From NCBI RefSeq assembly GCF_049472675.1, contig NZ_JAPNXM010000016.1, positions 1 to 21,138 of the forward strand: a DNA stretch of 21,138 bases, in the 5' to 3' direction. The translations under genes and the position numbers were made by a program. Positions 6,803 to 14,181 of the stretch are shown piece after piece; position 1 is the stretch's first letter, and every line of letters starts with the position of its first letter. This DNA is from Deferribacter thermophilus. Its GTDB lineage: Bacteria > Chrysiogenota > Deferribacteres > Deferribacterales > Deferribacteraceae. The notes under the pieces are model-generated. The model saw nothing but the letters and a program-made list of their open reading frames with translations. It made no database searches and was not told the DNA's origin.

Positions 6803-8128
6803 TTATAATACATATTTTGTTAAATTTTCATCTTTTATTATTCCAGAAAGTTTTTCTTCTACATATTTTGCATCAATTACAATATGCTTGTTTTCAATAT
6901 CAGGAGCTTCAAAGGAGATCTCTTCTAATAATTTTTCCATAATAGTGTGTAATCTTCTTGCACCTATATTTTCACTTGTTTTGTTTACATAAGAAGCAAT
7001 TTCAGCTATTTTTTCAATTCCATCATTTGTGTATTCAATATCAACACCATCAGCTTTAAGTAGTGCTCTATACTGTTTTGTCAAAGCATTTTCAGGCTCT
7101 GTAAGTATTCTGACAAAATCTTCTTTAGTCAATGAATCCAATTCTACCCTAATAGGGAATCTTCCTTGTAGCTCAGGTATTAAATCAGATGGTTTTGAAA
7201 TATGGAATGCACCTGCTGCGATAAAAAGTATATGGTCTGTTTTGACCATTCCATACTTTGTCATTACTGTAGAACCTTCGATAATGGGCAGTAAGTCTCT
7301 TTGAACCCCCTCTCGAGAAACATCTGCACCTCTAAAACTACCACTATCTCTTGAGCAAATTTTATCGATTTCATCTATAAATACTATACCAGATTGTTCT
7401 ACCCTCTTGATAGCCAAGCTTTTTACTTCATCCATATCAATCAGTTTATTAGCTTCTTGAGTTTCCAATACTTCTAAGGCTTCTTTAATTTTAACTTTTT
7501 TCTTTCTTTTTTTACCTGGAAATAGGTTTTTAAACATATCTTGAATATTAATACCTAAGTCTTCCATCCCCACATTAGTCAAAACTTCTATATGTGGTCC
7601 AGGTTCATCCAAATCAACTTCTACAAATCTATCATCAAGCTTACCTTCTCTTAGCATTTTTCTAAATTTTTCCCTTGTTTCATCATCTGATGGGGAGCTG
7701 GCAAAACCAGAGGGTCTTGGTAAGAGCAAATCTAAAATTCTCTCTTCGGCATTTCTTCGTGCTTTTTCTCTAACCTCTTCTTTTTTCTCAGATTTTACCA
7801 TATTTATAGCGATCTCTGTTAAATCTCGTATCATAGATTCCACATCTCTACCTACATAACCAACTTCTGTAAATTTACTTGCTTCAACTTTTATAAAGGG
7901 AGATTTTGTCAATTTTGCTAATCTTCTGGCAATTTCTGTTTTACCTACCCCAGTTGGTCCAATCATGATAATATTTTTGGGTGCAATTTCATCCTGTAAT
8001 TTTTCTGGTAACTGTAATCTTCTCCATCTATTCCTAAGGGCAATAGCAACAGCCTTTTTTGCAGCCTTTTGACCTACAATATATTTATCAAGTTCTGCAA
8101 CTATCTGTTTAGGTGTCAAATTTTCCAT
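6803..8128 (-). CDS. hslU: ATP-dependent protease ATPase subunit HslU (ClpY)
   Basis: A 441-aa AAA+ unfoldase that forms a hexamer, unfolds substrates with ATP and feeds them to HslV. Visible in order: the N-terminal LTPKQIVAELDKYIVGQ start; Walker A GPTGVGKT (57-64); the pore loop GYVGRDVES (90-98); an I-domain rich in charged residues (about 110-240); Walker B IVFIDEID (248-255); and sensor 2 GARRLHT (389-395). The C-terminal tail ends KYVL, the segment that inserts into HslV and activates it. Length is normal for the family. It follows hslV by one base, with AGGAG inside the end of hslV. It acts in heat-shock and misfolded-protein turnover. Confidence 0.97.
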   Translation of the reverse strand: MENLTPKQIVAELDKYIVGQKAAKKAVAIALRNRWRRLQLPEKLQDEIAPKNIIMIGPTGVGKTEIARRLAKLTKSPFIKVEASKFTEVGYVGRDVESMIRDLTEIAINMVKSEKKEEVREKARRNAEERILDLLLPRPSGFASSPSDDETREKFRKMLREGKLDDRFVEVDLDEPGPHIEVLTNVGMEDLGINIQDMFKNLFPGKKRKKKVKIKEALEVLETQEANKLIDMDEVKSLAIKRVEQSGIVFIDEIDKICSRDSGSFRGADVSREGVQRDLLPIIEGSTVMTKYGMVKTDHILFIAAGAFHISKPSDLIPELQGRFPIRVELDSLTKEDFVRILTEPENALTKQYRALLKADGVDIEYTNDGIEKIAEIASYVNKTSENIGARRLHTIMEKLLEEISFEAPDIENKHIVIDAKYVEEKLSGIIKDENLTKYVL

Positions 8129-8129
8129 A

Positions 8130-8657
8130 CTAAAACTCCTCTATGATTAAATTATTATTTGTATAAATACATATAGAAGCAGCTATGTTTAATGATTTTT
8201 CTACAATTTCTCTGGCGCTTAAATCAGTATTTTCCACAAGTGCTGTTGCAGCTGCTTGGGCATAGGGACCACCAGAACCTATTGCGGCTACATTGTTATT
8301 GGGCTCTACAACATCACCATTACCAGTTAATATATATATATTATTTTTATCAGCTACTATCATCATTGCTTCTAATCTTCTAAGATATTTGTCAGTCCTC
8401 CAATCTTTAGCTAACTCTACGGCAGCTCTTAACAATTGACCACTGTATTCATTTAATTTTTTTTCAAACCTTTCCATTAGTGTAAAAGCATCAGCAGTTG
8501 AGCCAGCAAATCCACATATAACATTATCGTTGTAGATTTTTCTTACTTTTTTTGCATTATGTTTTAAAACTGTATGACCAAAAGTAACTTGGCCATCTCC
8601 ACCTACAGCAATTTTACCATCTTTTTTTACCGCTAAGATTGTTGTTCCTTTAAACAT
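8130..8657 (-). CDS. hslV: ATP-dependent protease subunit HslV (ClpQ)
   Basis: A 175-aa proteasome-beta-like peptidase that forms a dodecamer capped by HslU. The catalytic N-terminal threonine is Thr5, exposed when the MFKG propeptide is removed. Family motifs follow: GGDGQVTFG, FAGSTADAF, AAVELAKDWRTDKYLRRLEA, GSGGPYAQAAA, and the C-terminal LSAREIVEKSL and ICIYTNN. The start is ATG at 8655-8657 with AGGGAGGT four bases upstream. It is the first gene of the minus-strand hslV-hslU-aminotransferase operon, divergent from the flagellar lipoprotein gene. The typical xerC and codY neighbours of other genomes are absent. Confidence 0.97.
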   Translation of the reverse strand: MFKGTTILAVKKDGKIAVGGDGQVTFGHTVLKHNAKKVRKIYNDNVICGFAGSTADAFTLMERFEKKLNEYSGQLLRAAVELAKDWRTDKYLRRLEAMMIVADKNNIYILTGNGDVVEPNNNVAAIGSGGPYAQAAATALVENTDLSAREIVEKSLNIAASICIYTNNNLIIEEF

Positions 8658-8671
8658 TGATTACCTCCCTG

Positions 8672-8684
8672 TAAGCTAAGCTTA
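8672..8684. promoter_or_regulatory. Small palindrome at the predicted hslV transcription start
   Basis: TAAGCT-A-AGCTTA is a perfect 6-1-6 palindrome. It sits between the predicted -10 box and the ribosome binding site of hslV, around the expected +1. That is a position where a repressor would block transcription. It does not match the CIRCE heat-shock operator. It may also be chance. Confidence 0.3.
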
Positions 8685-8711
8685 TAATATGCAAAAAGGG
8701 AAAACTTTCAA
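8684..8711 (-). promoter_or_regulatory. Sigma-70-type promoter of hslV-hslU-aminotransferase
   Basis: Read on the minus strand: TTGAAA (plus 8706-8711), a 16-bp spacer, then TATTAT (plus 8684-8689). The expected +1 is near 8677, giving a leader of about 20 bases that contains the strong ribosome binding site. The -10 is housekeeping-like and not the C-rich box of sigma-32. Confidence 0.55.
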
Positions 8712-8720
8712 ATGTTATTT

Positions 8721-8737
8721 TTGGCATTCATGTTGCT
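8721..8737 (+). promoter_or_regulatory. Sigma-54 promoter of the lipoprotein-flgF-flgG-flgA operon
   Basis: TTGGCATTCATGTTGCT has the GG (8723-8724) and GC (8735-8736) pairs exactly ten bases apart, matching the sigma-54 consensus TGGCAC-N5-TTGCA/T. The predicted +1 is about 8748, just before the AGGAGG of the lipoprotein gene. It belongs to a set of three very similar sites in this locus. An NtrC-type activator such as FlgR/FleQ would be needed and is not in the window. Confidence 0.8.
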
Positions 8738-8759
8738 TTTATAATTGTAGGAGGTAGAA

Positions 8760-9383
8760 ATGAGGAAAATTTTTCCTTGCTTGGTAATTATTTTTTTGCT
8801 TGGCTGTTCTTATCATTCAACAACTGTGAAAAACTTTAGTAAAGCTATAAGAACCCCTCTTGACAATGGATATCTTTATTTGGCTGCTCTTATTGAAGCT
8901 AAAACTAACTTTTCATCCTTATTGTATGATAAAACAAAAGTTAAAATAGTAGAAGATAGTGCTTATTCAAGTAGAATAATTAGTAAAAATAAAAAAATAT
9001 ATATTATGCCTTTAAAAAAACAGCTTGGAGATAAAATAACTTATGATGAGACAATTCAAACAGCTATCAAAAATTATATAACGATGAACAAATTTTCATT
9101 AATTACAAACAATTTGAATGAAGCCGATTATATAGCATTTACTTTTGTAAAAGGCTCGTTGACAAAAAATGTTGGGGAGAATTTTTCAGAGATTAATTTA
9201 ACTATCTTTGATAAAAAGGAAAATGTAGTTTTTTATAGTAAAGTAAAAGGAGTTTCGAAATCTGATGAAAATTTTTGGTATTACCCCACAAAGTCTGCTA
9301 AGCCAACTTCATATATAACTTTGAAAACTTTAGAGTTTTTATTTAAAAAACAGCTCCCTAAAGCTTTTGAGAGAGGTGCGTAA
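8760..9383 (+). CDS. Uncharacterised lipoprotein, first gene of a sigma-54 flagellar operon
   Basis: A 207-aa predicted lipoprotein. The signal peptide ends in a lipobox LLGC with the lipidated Cys16, and the mature protein starts CSYHST. The next residue after Cys is Ser, which favours the outer membrane by the Enterobacterial +2 rule. The mature part is Lys/Asn/Ser-rich with alternating beta-like stretches (IYIMPLKK, INLTIFDKKENVVFYSKVKG). No cysteines remain after Cys16 and I recognise no known domain. It starts with AGGAGG six bases upstream, directly behind a sigma-54 promoter, and its stop overlaps the flgF start by one base (TAATG). This placement suggests a part in rod or outer-membrane ring assembly, perhaps helping the rod cross the envelope, but this is inference. 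Confidence 0.75.
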   Translation: MRKIFPCLVIIFLLGCSYHSTTVKNFSKAIRTPLDNGYLYLAALIEAKTNFSSLLYDKTKVKIVEDSAYSSRIISKNKKIYIMPLKKQLGDKITYDETIQTAIKNYITMNKFSLITNNLNEADYIAFTFVKGSLTKNVGENFSEINLTIFDKKENVVFYSKVKGVSKSDENFWYYPTKSAKPTSYITLKTLEFLFKKQLPKAFERGA

Positions 9384-10147
9384 TGTTAAATGGGCTTTAT
9401 ACAGCAACAAGTGGAATGTTAGCGTTAAATAGAAAAATTGAAATTATTAGTAATAATTTGGCTAATATCAACACTACTTCATATAAAAGGGAAGATGCAG
9501 TTTTTACAAACTATTTGTATAAAGATGAGAGGAACCCGCAGGGTTTGATTAGGCAAAGTGAATATAATAAAACGATTAACAATACAGTTTCTTTGCATTC
9601 TGTTTTTACAGATTTTGAATCTGGTAATTTAATGCACACAGGCAATAAATTGGATTTAGCGCTTGAAACGAAAAACACATTTTTTGCTGTAGAAACACCT
9701 TTTGGTATAAGGTTTACTCGTGATGGTCATTTTACTTTAGATAAAGATAGAAGACTTGTTAATAAAGATGGATTTCCAGTTTTATCCAGAAACTATGAAA
9801 ACAATGAAGGTATAATTCTTCCTGATGGCGATATAACTATTACGGAAAAAGGGGAAATTCTTGTCAATGGAGCTATAGTTGATCAGCTTTTTATCGCTGA
9901 AGTTGATGACCCATCTAAAATGCAAAAGATGGGTAGAAATCTTTATGCTGCAATAGGTTTTGTGCCAGATGAGTCAGAATCTCCAGTTGTTAAGCAAGGT
10001 TTTTTAGAGGGGAGTAATGTCAATCCAGTAAAAGAGATGGTTGCCATAATTGATGCAATGAGAGGGTTTGAAACATATCAAAAGGTTATACAAACCATAG
10101 ATGAAATTAATAGTAGAACATCAAACGATATAGGAAGATTAGCATAA
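9383..10147 (+). CDS. flgF: Flagellar proximal rod protein FlgF
   Basis: A 254-aa rod protein of the flagellar hook-basal body family. The N-terminal rod motif ISNNLANINTTSYKRED (about residues 22-38) and the C-terminal coiled-coil region, VNPVKEMVAIIDAMRGFETYQ (about 215-235), mark the two ends that form the alpha-helical D0 domain. The middle (about 70-190) is the beta-rich domain with FTRDGHFTLDKDRRLVNKDG. FlgF lies in the rod, between FlgB/FlgC and FlgG, and is exported by the flagellar type III apparatus without a signal peptide. It is distinguished from FlgG by order and by its poorer match to the FlgG core. It starts inside the stop of the lipoprotein gene, with GAGAGG upstream. Confidence 0.92.
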   Translation: MLNGLYTATSGMLALNRKIEIISNNLANINTTSYKREDAVFTNYLYKDERNPQGLIRQSEYNKTINNTVSLHSVFTDFESGNLMHTGNKLDLALETKNTFFAVETPFGIRFTRDGHFTLDKDRRLVNKDGFPVLSRNYENNEGIILPDGDITITEKGEILVNGAIVDQLFIAEVDDPSKMQKMGRNLYAAIGFVPDESESPVVKQGFLEGSNVNPVKEMVAIIDAMRGFETYQKVIQTIDEINSRTSNDIGRLA

Positions 10148-10183
10148 GTATGAATTAAATATAAATAATTTAGGGGGTAAACA

Positions 10184-10972
10184 ATGCTAAGAACACTATG
10201 GACAGCAGCAAGTGGAATGACTACTCAGCAGATAAATATTGATAATATTTCAAACAATCTTGCAAATGTTAATACTGCTGGTTTTAAAAAATCACGTGTC
10301 AATTTTGAAGATCTTTTATATCAAGAGATTAAACCTGCTGGTGGAGTAACAGCTGCTGGAATAAATCATCCAACAGGGATTCAGATAGGACTTGGTTCAA
10401 AAGTGGTTTCAACGGAAAAAATTTTTTCACAAGGAAATTTTCAGCAAACAGGTAATCCTTTGGATGTTGCTATAGAAGGGGATGGATTTTTTCAGGTTAC
10501 TCTGCCTGATGGAACTATAGGGTATACAAGAAACGGCTCCTTTAAGGTTGATGCAGATGGAAATTTAGTAACAGCTCAAGGTTATTTATTAGAGCCAAAT
10601 ATTGCTATCCCAGAAAATGCTCTTGAAATAATAGTGGGTGAAGATGGTACTGTTTCTGTTACTTTGCCAGGTGAAGCAGAACCCACAGAGCTTGGGCAGA
10701 TAGAATTAGCTAAATTTATAAATCCATCTGGACTTCGTTCAATTGGGAAAAATATTTATTTACAGACTGCTGCAAGCGGTGAGCCTATTACAGGTATTCC
10801 TGGTGAAGACGGTTTTGGAACATTGGCACAAGGGATATTAGAAATGAGTAATGTAAATGTTGTTGAAGAAATGGTAAATCTTATTACTGGTCAAAGAGCT
10901 TATGAAATTAATTCTAAAGCTATTCAAACTGGTGATGAAATGTTGCAAATAGTAAATAACCTTAAGAGGTAA
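10184..10972 (+). CDS. flgG: Flagellar distal rod protein FlgG
   Basis: A 262-aa distal rod subunit, the usual FlgG length. Hallmarks are the start MLRTLWTAASGMTTQQINID, NNLANVNTAGFKKSR (residues 25-39), FQQTGNPLDVAIEGDGFF, GYTRNGSFKVDADGNLVT, and the C-terminal VNVVEEMVNLITGQRAYE. It polymerises on FlgF to form the driveshaft that crosses the periplasm through the P and L rings. It follows flgF after 36 bases with AGGGGG upstream and no visible promoter, so it is co-transcribed from the sigma-54 promoter before the lipoprotein gene. Confidence 0.96.
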   Translation: MLRTLWTAASGMTTQQINIDNISNNLANVNTAGFKKSRVNFEDLLYQEIKPAGGVTAAGINHPTGIQIGLGSKVVSTEKIFSQGNFQQTGNPLDVAIEGDGFFQVTLPDGTIGYTRNGSFKVDADGNLVTAQGYLLEPNIAIPENALEIIVGEDGTVSVTLPGEAEPTELGQIELAKFINPSGLRSIGKNIYLQTAASGEPITGIPGEDGFGTLAQGILEMSNVNVVEEMVNLITGQRAYEINSKAIQTGDEMLQIVNNLKR

Positions 10973-10977
10973 AAATA

Positions 10978-11838
10978 GTGTATCGTAGCATTATTACTTT
11001 AATTTTATTATTGCTTGTTACATTTGTTTCTTATGCTGCAGAGATAACTATAAATCGTGACTGTTTGTATGATAGCGACCTTTTCTATGATGGAAAGAAA
11101 GATGTGTTTTTGTGTGGTTTTATACCTGGGGAGAAAAAAATTATTCATCAAACTTTATTAAATAAACTTTATGAAAAAGGGTATAATCAATTAAAATTTG
11201 GTAATGATGGAATTATCACTGTTTTAAGAAAAGGGTTAAAAATAGATGAAAATACGATAAAAAATGAGATTACTAATTTGTATAAAAACAAATATCCTGA
11301 TGTAGAAATTGAGATTAAAAGAGTTACTGCGCCAAAAGATATTTTATATAGTAAAGATAAAGGGTATAAATTTAATTTTTTAAATGATGATCATTTTGGC
11401 TCTGTATATTTTAATTTATCCACTTTTTATAAAAATTATAAAATATATGCTTATGTGAGAGGATTTAAAGAGGTATATATTTCTAAAGTGAGGATCAAGA
11501 AAGGGGAGACGATAAGAGATAAAGTTTATAAAAAAAAGGTTGATATATCACAGATTAAAGGTGGGTTACACTTTGATATAAAAGATAAAATAGCAAAGAG
11601 AACAATACCTAAAAACCGAGTAATAACAATGGATTTAATTAAAAATAAGCCTGATGCCTTTAAAGGTGAACCAGTTAAATTGATTTATCAAAGTAAGTAT
11701 ATCTTTGTAGAAGCAAAAGGGGTATTAAAAGAGGATGCATATAAAGGGGATATGGTTGAAGTAATAAACCCCACATCAAATAAAACAATCATGGCAAAAT
11801 ATCTTGGCAATGGAATTGTAATTATTAAAGAAAATTAG
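10978..11838 (+). CDS. flgA: Flagellar P-ring assembly chaperone FlgA
   Basis: A 286-aa secreted protein with an N-terminal signal peptide (a hydrophobic run of about residues 5-18, cleavage near SYA-AE). The C-terminal part (about 165-286) has the SAF-like FlgA module: VYISKVRIKKGETI, then KRTIPKNRVITMDLI, then EAKGVLKEDAYKGDMVEVIN and the terminal IMAKYLGNGIVII. In the periplasm it helps FlgI subunits form the P ring around the rod. The start is GTG at 10978, chosen because AAGAGGT ends seven bases before it and it gives a clean signal peptide. It lies five bases after flgG and ends the first operon. It is followed directly by flgH and flgI, its ring partners. Confidence 0.87.
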   Translation: MYRSIITLILLLLVTFVSYAAEITINRDCLYDSDLFYDGKKDVFLCGFIPGEKKIIHQTLLNKLYEKGYNQLKFGNDGIITVLRKGLKIDENTIKNEITNLYKNKYPDVEIEIKRVTAPKDILYSKDKGYKFNFLNDDHFGSVYFNLSTFYKNYKIYAYVRGFKEVYISKVRIKKGETIRDKVYKKKVDISQIKGGLHFDIKDKIAKRTIPKNRVITMDLIKNKPDAFKGEPVKLIYQSKYIFVEAKGVLKEDAYKGDMVEVINPTSNKTIMAKYLGNGIVIIKEN

Positions 11839-11861
11839 AAGGAAAAATTTTCTCAGTAATT

Positions 11862-11878
11862 CTGGCAAACTTCTTGCT
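11862..11878 (+). promoter_or_regulatory. Sigma-54 promoter of flgH-flgI-flgJ
   Basis: CTGGCAAACTTCTTGCT has GG (11864-11865) and GC (11876-11877) ten bases apart. The predicted +1 is near 11889, giving a 27-base leader before flgH, whose AGAGGG ribosome site lies inside it. It closely resembles the other two sigma-54 sites of the locus (TGGCA at -24, TTGCT at -12). Confidence 0.78.
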
Positions 11879-11915
11879 TAATAAACAATGTTAATAACAA
11901 GTAAAGAGGGTTAAG

Positions 11916-12629
11916 ATGAAAAAATGTGTCATTTCTTTTATATTAATTTTTAGTTTTTTGGTCATCGGTTGTGCAAAGAAAGTAGTTACAGAAGTTCCAA
12001 CTACAAATTACAAAAAAGAGATTGAGGAATATGAAAAGTATCAGGCTCAAAGGAAACCTTCCCCTTCATTGTGGACAGATATTGGGAACTATGGCACTTT
12101 CTTTTTAGATTATAAAGGTAGAAAAGTTGGAGATATTGTAATAGTTAAGATAGTAGAATCTTCTTCAGCTACAAATTCAAATACTACAAAAACATCAAAG
12201 TCCACATCATATAAAATGGGTATAACGAGTTTACTTGGTTTACCCACGAATTTAGGTATGAACAATTTTCTTAATTCTGGAAATCAATTTGATCCAAATA
12301 TTGATGCATCTACTTCAAACTCCTTTAATGGAAAAGGGCAGAAACAAAAATCGGATCAAGTTACTGCTACCATTGCAGCTAGAGTTGTGGATGTTTTACC
12401 TTCAGGCAATTTAGTAATAGAAGGGCATAGAGAGATTATTGTTGATCAGGAAAAGCAGATCATTTCAGTTAGAGGTGTTATTAGACAAAAAGATATTGAT
12501 GCATCTAATACTGTATTATCAACAGCTATTGCTGATGCCCAAATAACATATAGCGGCAAAGGTGTTTTAAGTGATGCAAACAAAAAAGGTTGGCTTGCAA
12601 ATGTAATTGATTGGGTATGGCCATTTTAG
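11916..12629 (+). CDS. flgH: Flagellar L-ring lipoprotein FlgH
   Basis: A 237-aa outer-membrane lipoprotein that forms the L ring, the bushing for the rod in the outer membrane. The signal peptide ends in VIGC with lipidated Cys19. Family signals are the LWTDIGNYGTFFLDYKGRKVGDIV segment (about residues 47-72), VVDVLPSGNLVIEGHREI (about 158-175), and RGVIRQKDIDASNTVLS with the terminal YSGKG. The middle (75-140) is Ser/Thr/Asn-rich and low in complexity. The presence of FlgH and FlgI shows a two-membrane cell. The gene follows its own sigma-54 promoter and ends 11 bases before the flgI start. Confidence 0.93.
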   Translation: MKKCVISFILIFSFLVIGCAKKVVTEVPTTNYKKEIEEYEKYQAQRKPSPSLWTDIGNYGTFFLDYKGRKVGDIVIVKIVESSSATNSNTTKTSKSTSYKMGITSLLGLPTNLGMNNFLNSGNQFDPNIDASTSNSFNGKGQKQKSDQVTATIAARVVDVLPSGNLVIEGHREIIVDQEKQIISVRGVIRQKDIDASNTVLSTAIADAQITYSGKGVLSDANKKGWLANVIDWVWPF

Positions 12630-12640
12630 GAGGTTGGATT

Positions 12641-13729
12641 ATGAGAAAATTATTTTATTTACTATTCTGCTTACTTTTTGCAGTCAACTCGTTTGCCTAT
12701 GTAAAAATTAGAGATATAGCAAAAGTTGATGGTATAAGGGATAATCAATTAATTGGTTATGGTTTAGTTGTTGGTTTAAATGGTACTGGGGATAAGTCTG
12801 GGACTGAGTTTACTATTCAATCACTTGTTAATATGCTTGATAGAATGGGGATTACTGTAGACAAAAATAAAGTTAAGGTAAAAAATGTTGCTGCAGTAAT
12901 GGTTACAGCAAAACTTCCTCCATTTGCCAAAGAAGGCACCAGAATAGATGTTACGGTCTCATCAATTGGTGATGCAAAAAGTTTAGAAGGTGGGACTTTG
13001 CTAATGACTCCGCTTTCTGGCCCAGATGGGAAAATATATGCTGTAGCACAAGGGCCTTTATCTGTAGGAGGGATGAATGTTTCATCTGGTGGGGGAGGTA
13101 CTGTGAAAAATCATCCAACAGTGGGTAGGATTCCAAATGGTGCTTTGATAGAAAGGGAAGTACCATTTAGTTTAGACAAGAATTTTATAGTATTGGATTT
13201 TGAGAGGGATAGCCTCACAGATTTAGTAAAAGCAAAAAATGCAATTAATAGGTTTTTTAAAAAGGAAATTGCTTTTGCTGATACTCCAAAAACTATAAAA
13301 ATAATGATCCCTGATGGTTATAAAGATAGGTTTTACGATTTTTTAGCTACAATAATGAACATCGAAATTGATCCAGAGCCCTCATCAAAAGTTGTTGTTG
13401 ATGAAAGAACTGGGACAATTGTTATGGGTTCAGATGTTAGAATCAGTACTGTTGCTGTTTCGCATGGAAATCTCACTATAAAAATTACGAATACTGTTGA
13501 GATTAGTCAACCTGCACCTTTATCGCAGGGTAAGACTGTTGTTACAACAAATCAAAATACTGAAGTAAAAGAGGAGGAAGCAAAATTAATGGTTATCCCA
13601 GAAGGGGTAAGAATTAGTGACTTGGTTAAGGCTTTAAATTCACTTGGTGTTACACCTAGGGATTTGATTGCAATATTGCAGGCTATAAAAGCAGCAGGTG
13701 CTTTACAAGGGGATTTGGAGGTAATTTGA
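12641..13729 (+). CDS. flgI: Flagellar P-ring protein FlgI
   Basis: A 362-aa periplasmic P-ring protein. The Sec signal peptide is residues 1-19 (cleavage after SFA). Mature landmarks are RIRDIAKVDGIRDNQL-like YVKIRDIAKVDGIRDNQLIG, the GYGLVVGLNGTGDKSGT motif, VKNVAAVMVTAKLPPFAKEG, and the C-terminal SDLVKALNSLGVTPRDLIAI. The start chosen is ATG 12641, because TAGGAGG (12627-12633) lies seven bases upstream and the signal peptide begins there. A TTG at 12611 is in frame but lies inside flgH and would add ten residues before the signal peptide. It assembles with help from FlgA. Confidence 0.95.
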   Translation: MRKLFYLLFCLLFAVNSFAYVKIRDIAKVDGIRDNQLIGYGLVVGLNGTGDKSGTEFTIQSLVNMLDRMGITVDKNKVKVKNVAAVMVTAKLPPFAKEGTRIDVTVSSIGDAKSLEGGTLLMTPLSGPDGKIYAVAQGPLSVGGMNVSSGGGGTVKNHPTVGRIPNGALIEREVPFSLDKNFIVLDFERDSLTDLVKAKNAINRFFKKEIAFADTPKTIKIMIPDGYKDRFYDFLATIMNIEIDPEPSSKVVVDERTGTIVMGSDVRISTVAVSHGNLTIKITNTVEISQPAPLSQGKTVVTTNQNTEVKEEEAKLMVIPEGVRISDLVKALNSLGVTPRDLIAILQAIKAAGALQGDLEVI

Positions 13730-14067
13730 TGAAAGTGTCAAAAGTTGATAACTTTTCTCATCAAGAATTAAAACTTGAAAAGCTTAAAAAGGCTTGTGCA
13801 GATTTTGAAGCATTGCTTTACCATGAAATGTTTAAAACAAATAAAACAGTATTTAATGATGGCTTACTAAAAAAATCACTAGCTGATGATATATATCGTG
13901 ATATGCTTTATATGGAAGTATCAAAATTAGCTGCAGAAAAGAGCAACAATGGTGTGAAAGATCTGTTGTTCGAATTTTTATCAAAAAACTTGGTGGGAAA
14001 TGTTTACTCTAATTATGGGAAAAAAATAACAGAAAATAGAGCAAATCATAAAAATATTTTGGCATAA
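13729..14067 (+). CDS. flgJ: Rod-binding protein FlgJ, N-terminal domain only
   Basis: A 112-aa protein that matches only the rod-binding (rod cap) part of FlgJ (PF10135): KKACADFEALLYHEMFKT (about residues 19-36), then KSLADDIYRDMLYMEVSKLAAE. The C-terminal muramidase domain of the enterobacterial protein is absent, so this form can scaffold rod growth but cannot cut peptidoglycan. A separate lytic enzyme must open the wall. The start is ATG 13729, which shares a base with the flgI stop (TGATG). GGAGG lies seven bases before it. A TTG directly before the ATG is not needed. It ends the flgHIJ unit, and the sigma-54 site of the next operon overlaps its last codons. Confidence 0.88.
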   Translation: MKVSKVDNFSHQELKLEKLKKACADFEALLYHEMFKTNKTVFNDGLLKKSLADDIYRDMLYMEVSKLAAEKSNNGVKDLLFEFLSKNLVGNVYSNYGKKITENRANHKNILA

Positions 14068-14075
14068 TTGTTGCT
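14059..14075 (+). promoter_or_regulatory. Sigma-54 promoter of flgM-flgN-flgK-flgL-fliW-csrA, overlapping the flgJ end
   Basis: TTGGCATAATTGTTGCT has GG (14061-14062) and GC (14073-14074) ten bases apart. The last codons and the stop (14065-14067) of flgJ lie within it. The predicted +1 is about 14086, one base before the left arm of a perfect inverted repeat. This is the third near-copy of the same element in the locus. Confidence 0.78.
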
Positions 14076-14127
14076 TAACTTTTTTTAGTTGCAGTTAGAA
14101 GAGGTTGTTTAAGTTTATATTTTTTGC

Positions 14128-14154
14128 TAAAGTTTAAACAGTAAGTGCCGATAT
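14128..14154 (+). promoter_or_regulatory. Sigma-28 (FliA) promoter of flgM and downstream late genes
   Basis: TAAAGTTT (14128-14135), an 11-bp spacer, then GCCGATAT (14147-14154), against the sigma-28 consensus TAAAGTTT-N11-GCCGATAA: only the last base differs. The expected +1 is near 14161, so transcripts made from here lack the left arm of the inverted repeat. FlgM, the first product, inhibits the same sigma factor, a classic feedback loop. Confidence 0.9.
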
Positions 14155-14181
14155 TTGTTATAGGCGTGGTTGGAGGCAATT

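Noticed and set aside
12611..12640. An earlier TTG start for flgI
   Set aside because: It lies inside flgH and would put ten residues before a clean signal peptide; ATG 12641 has TAGGAGG at proper spacing.
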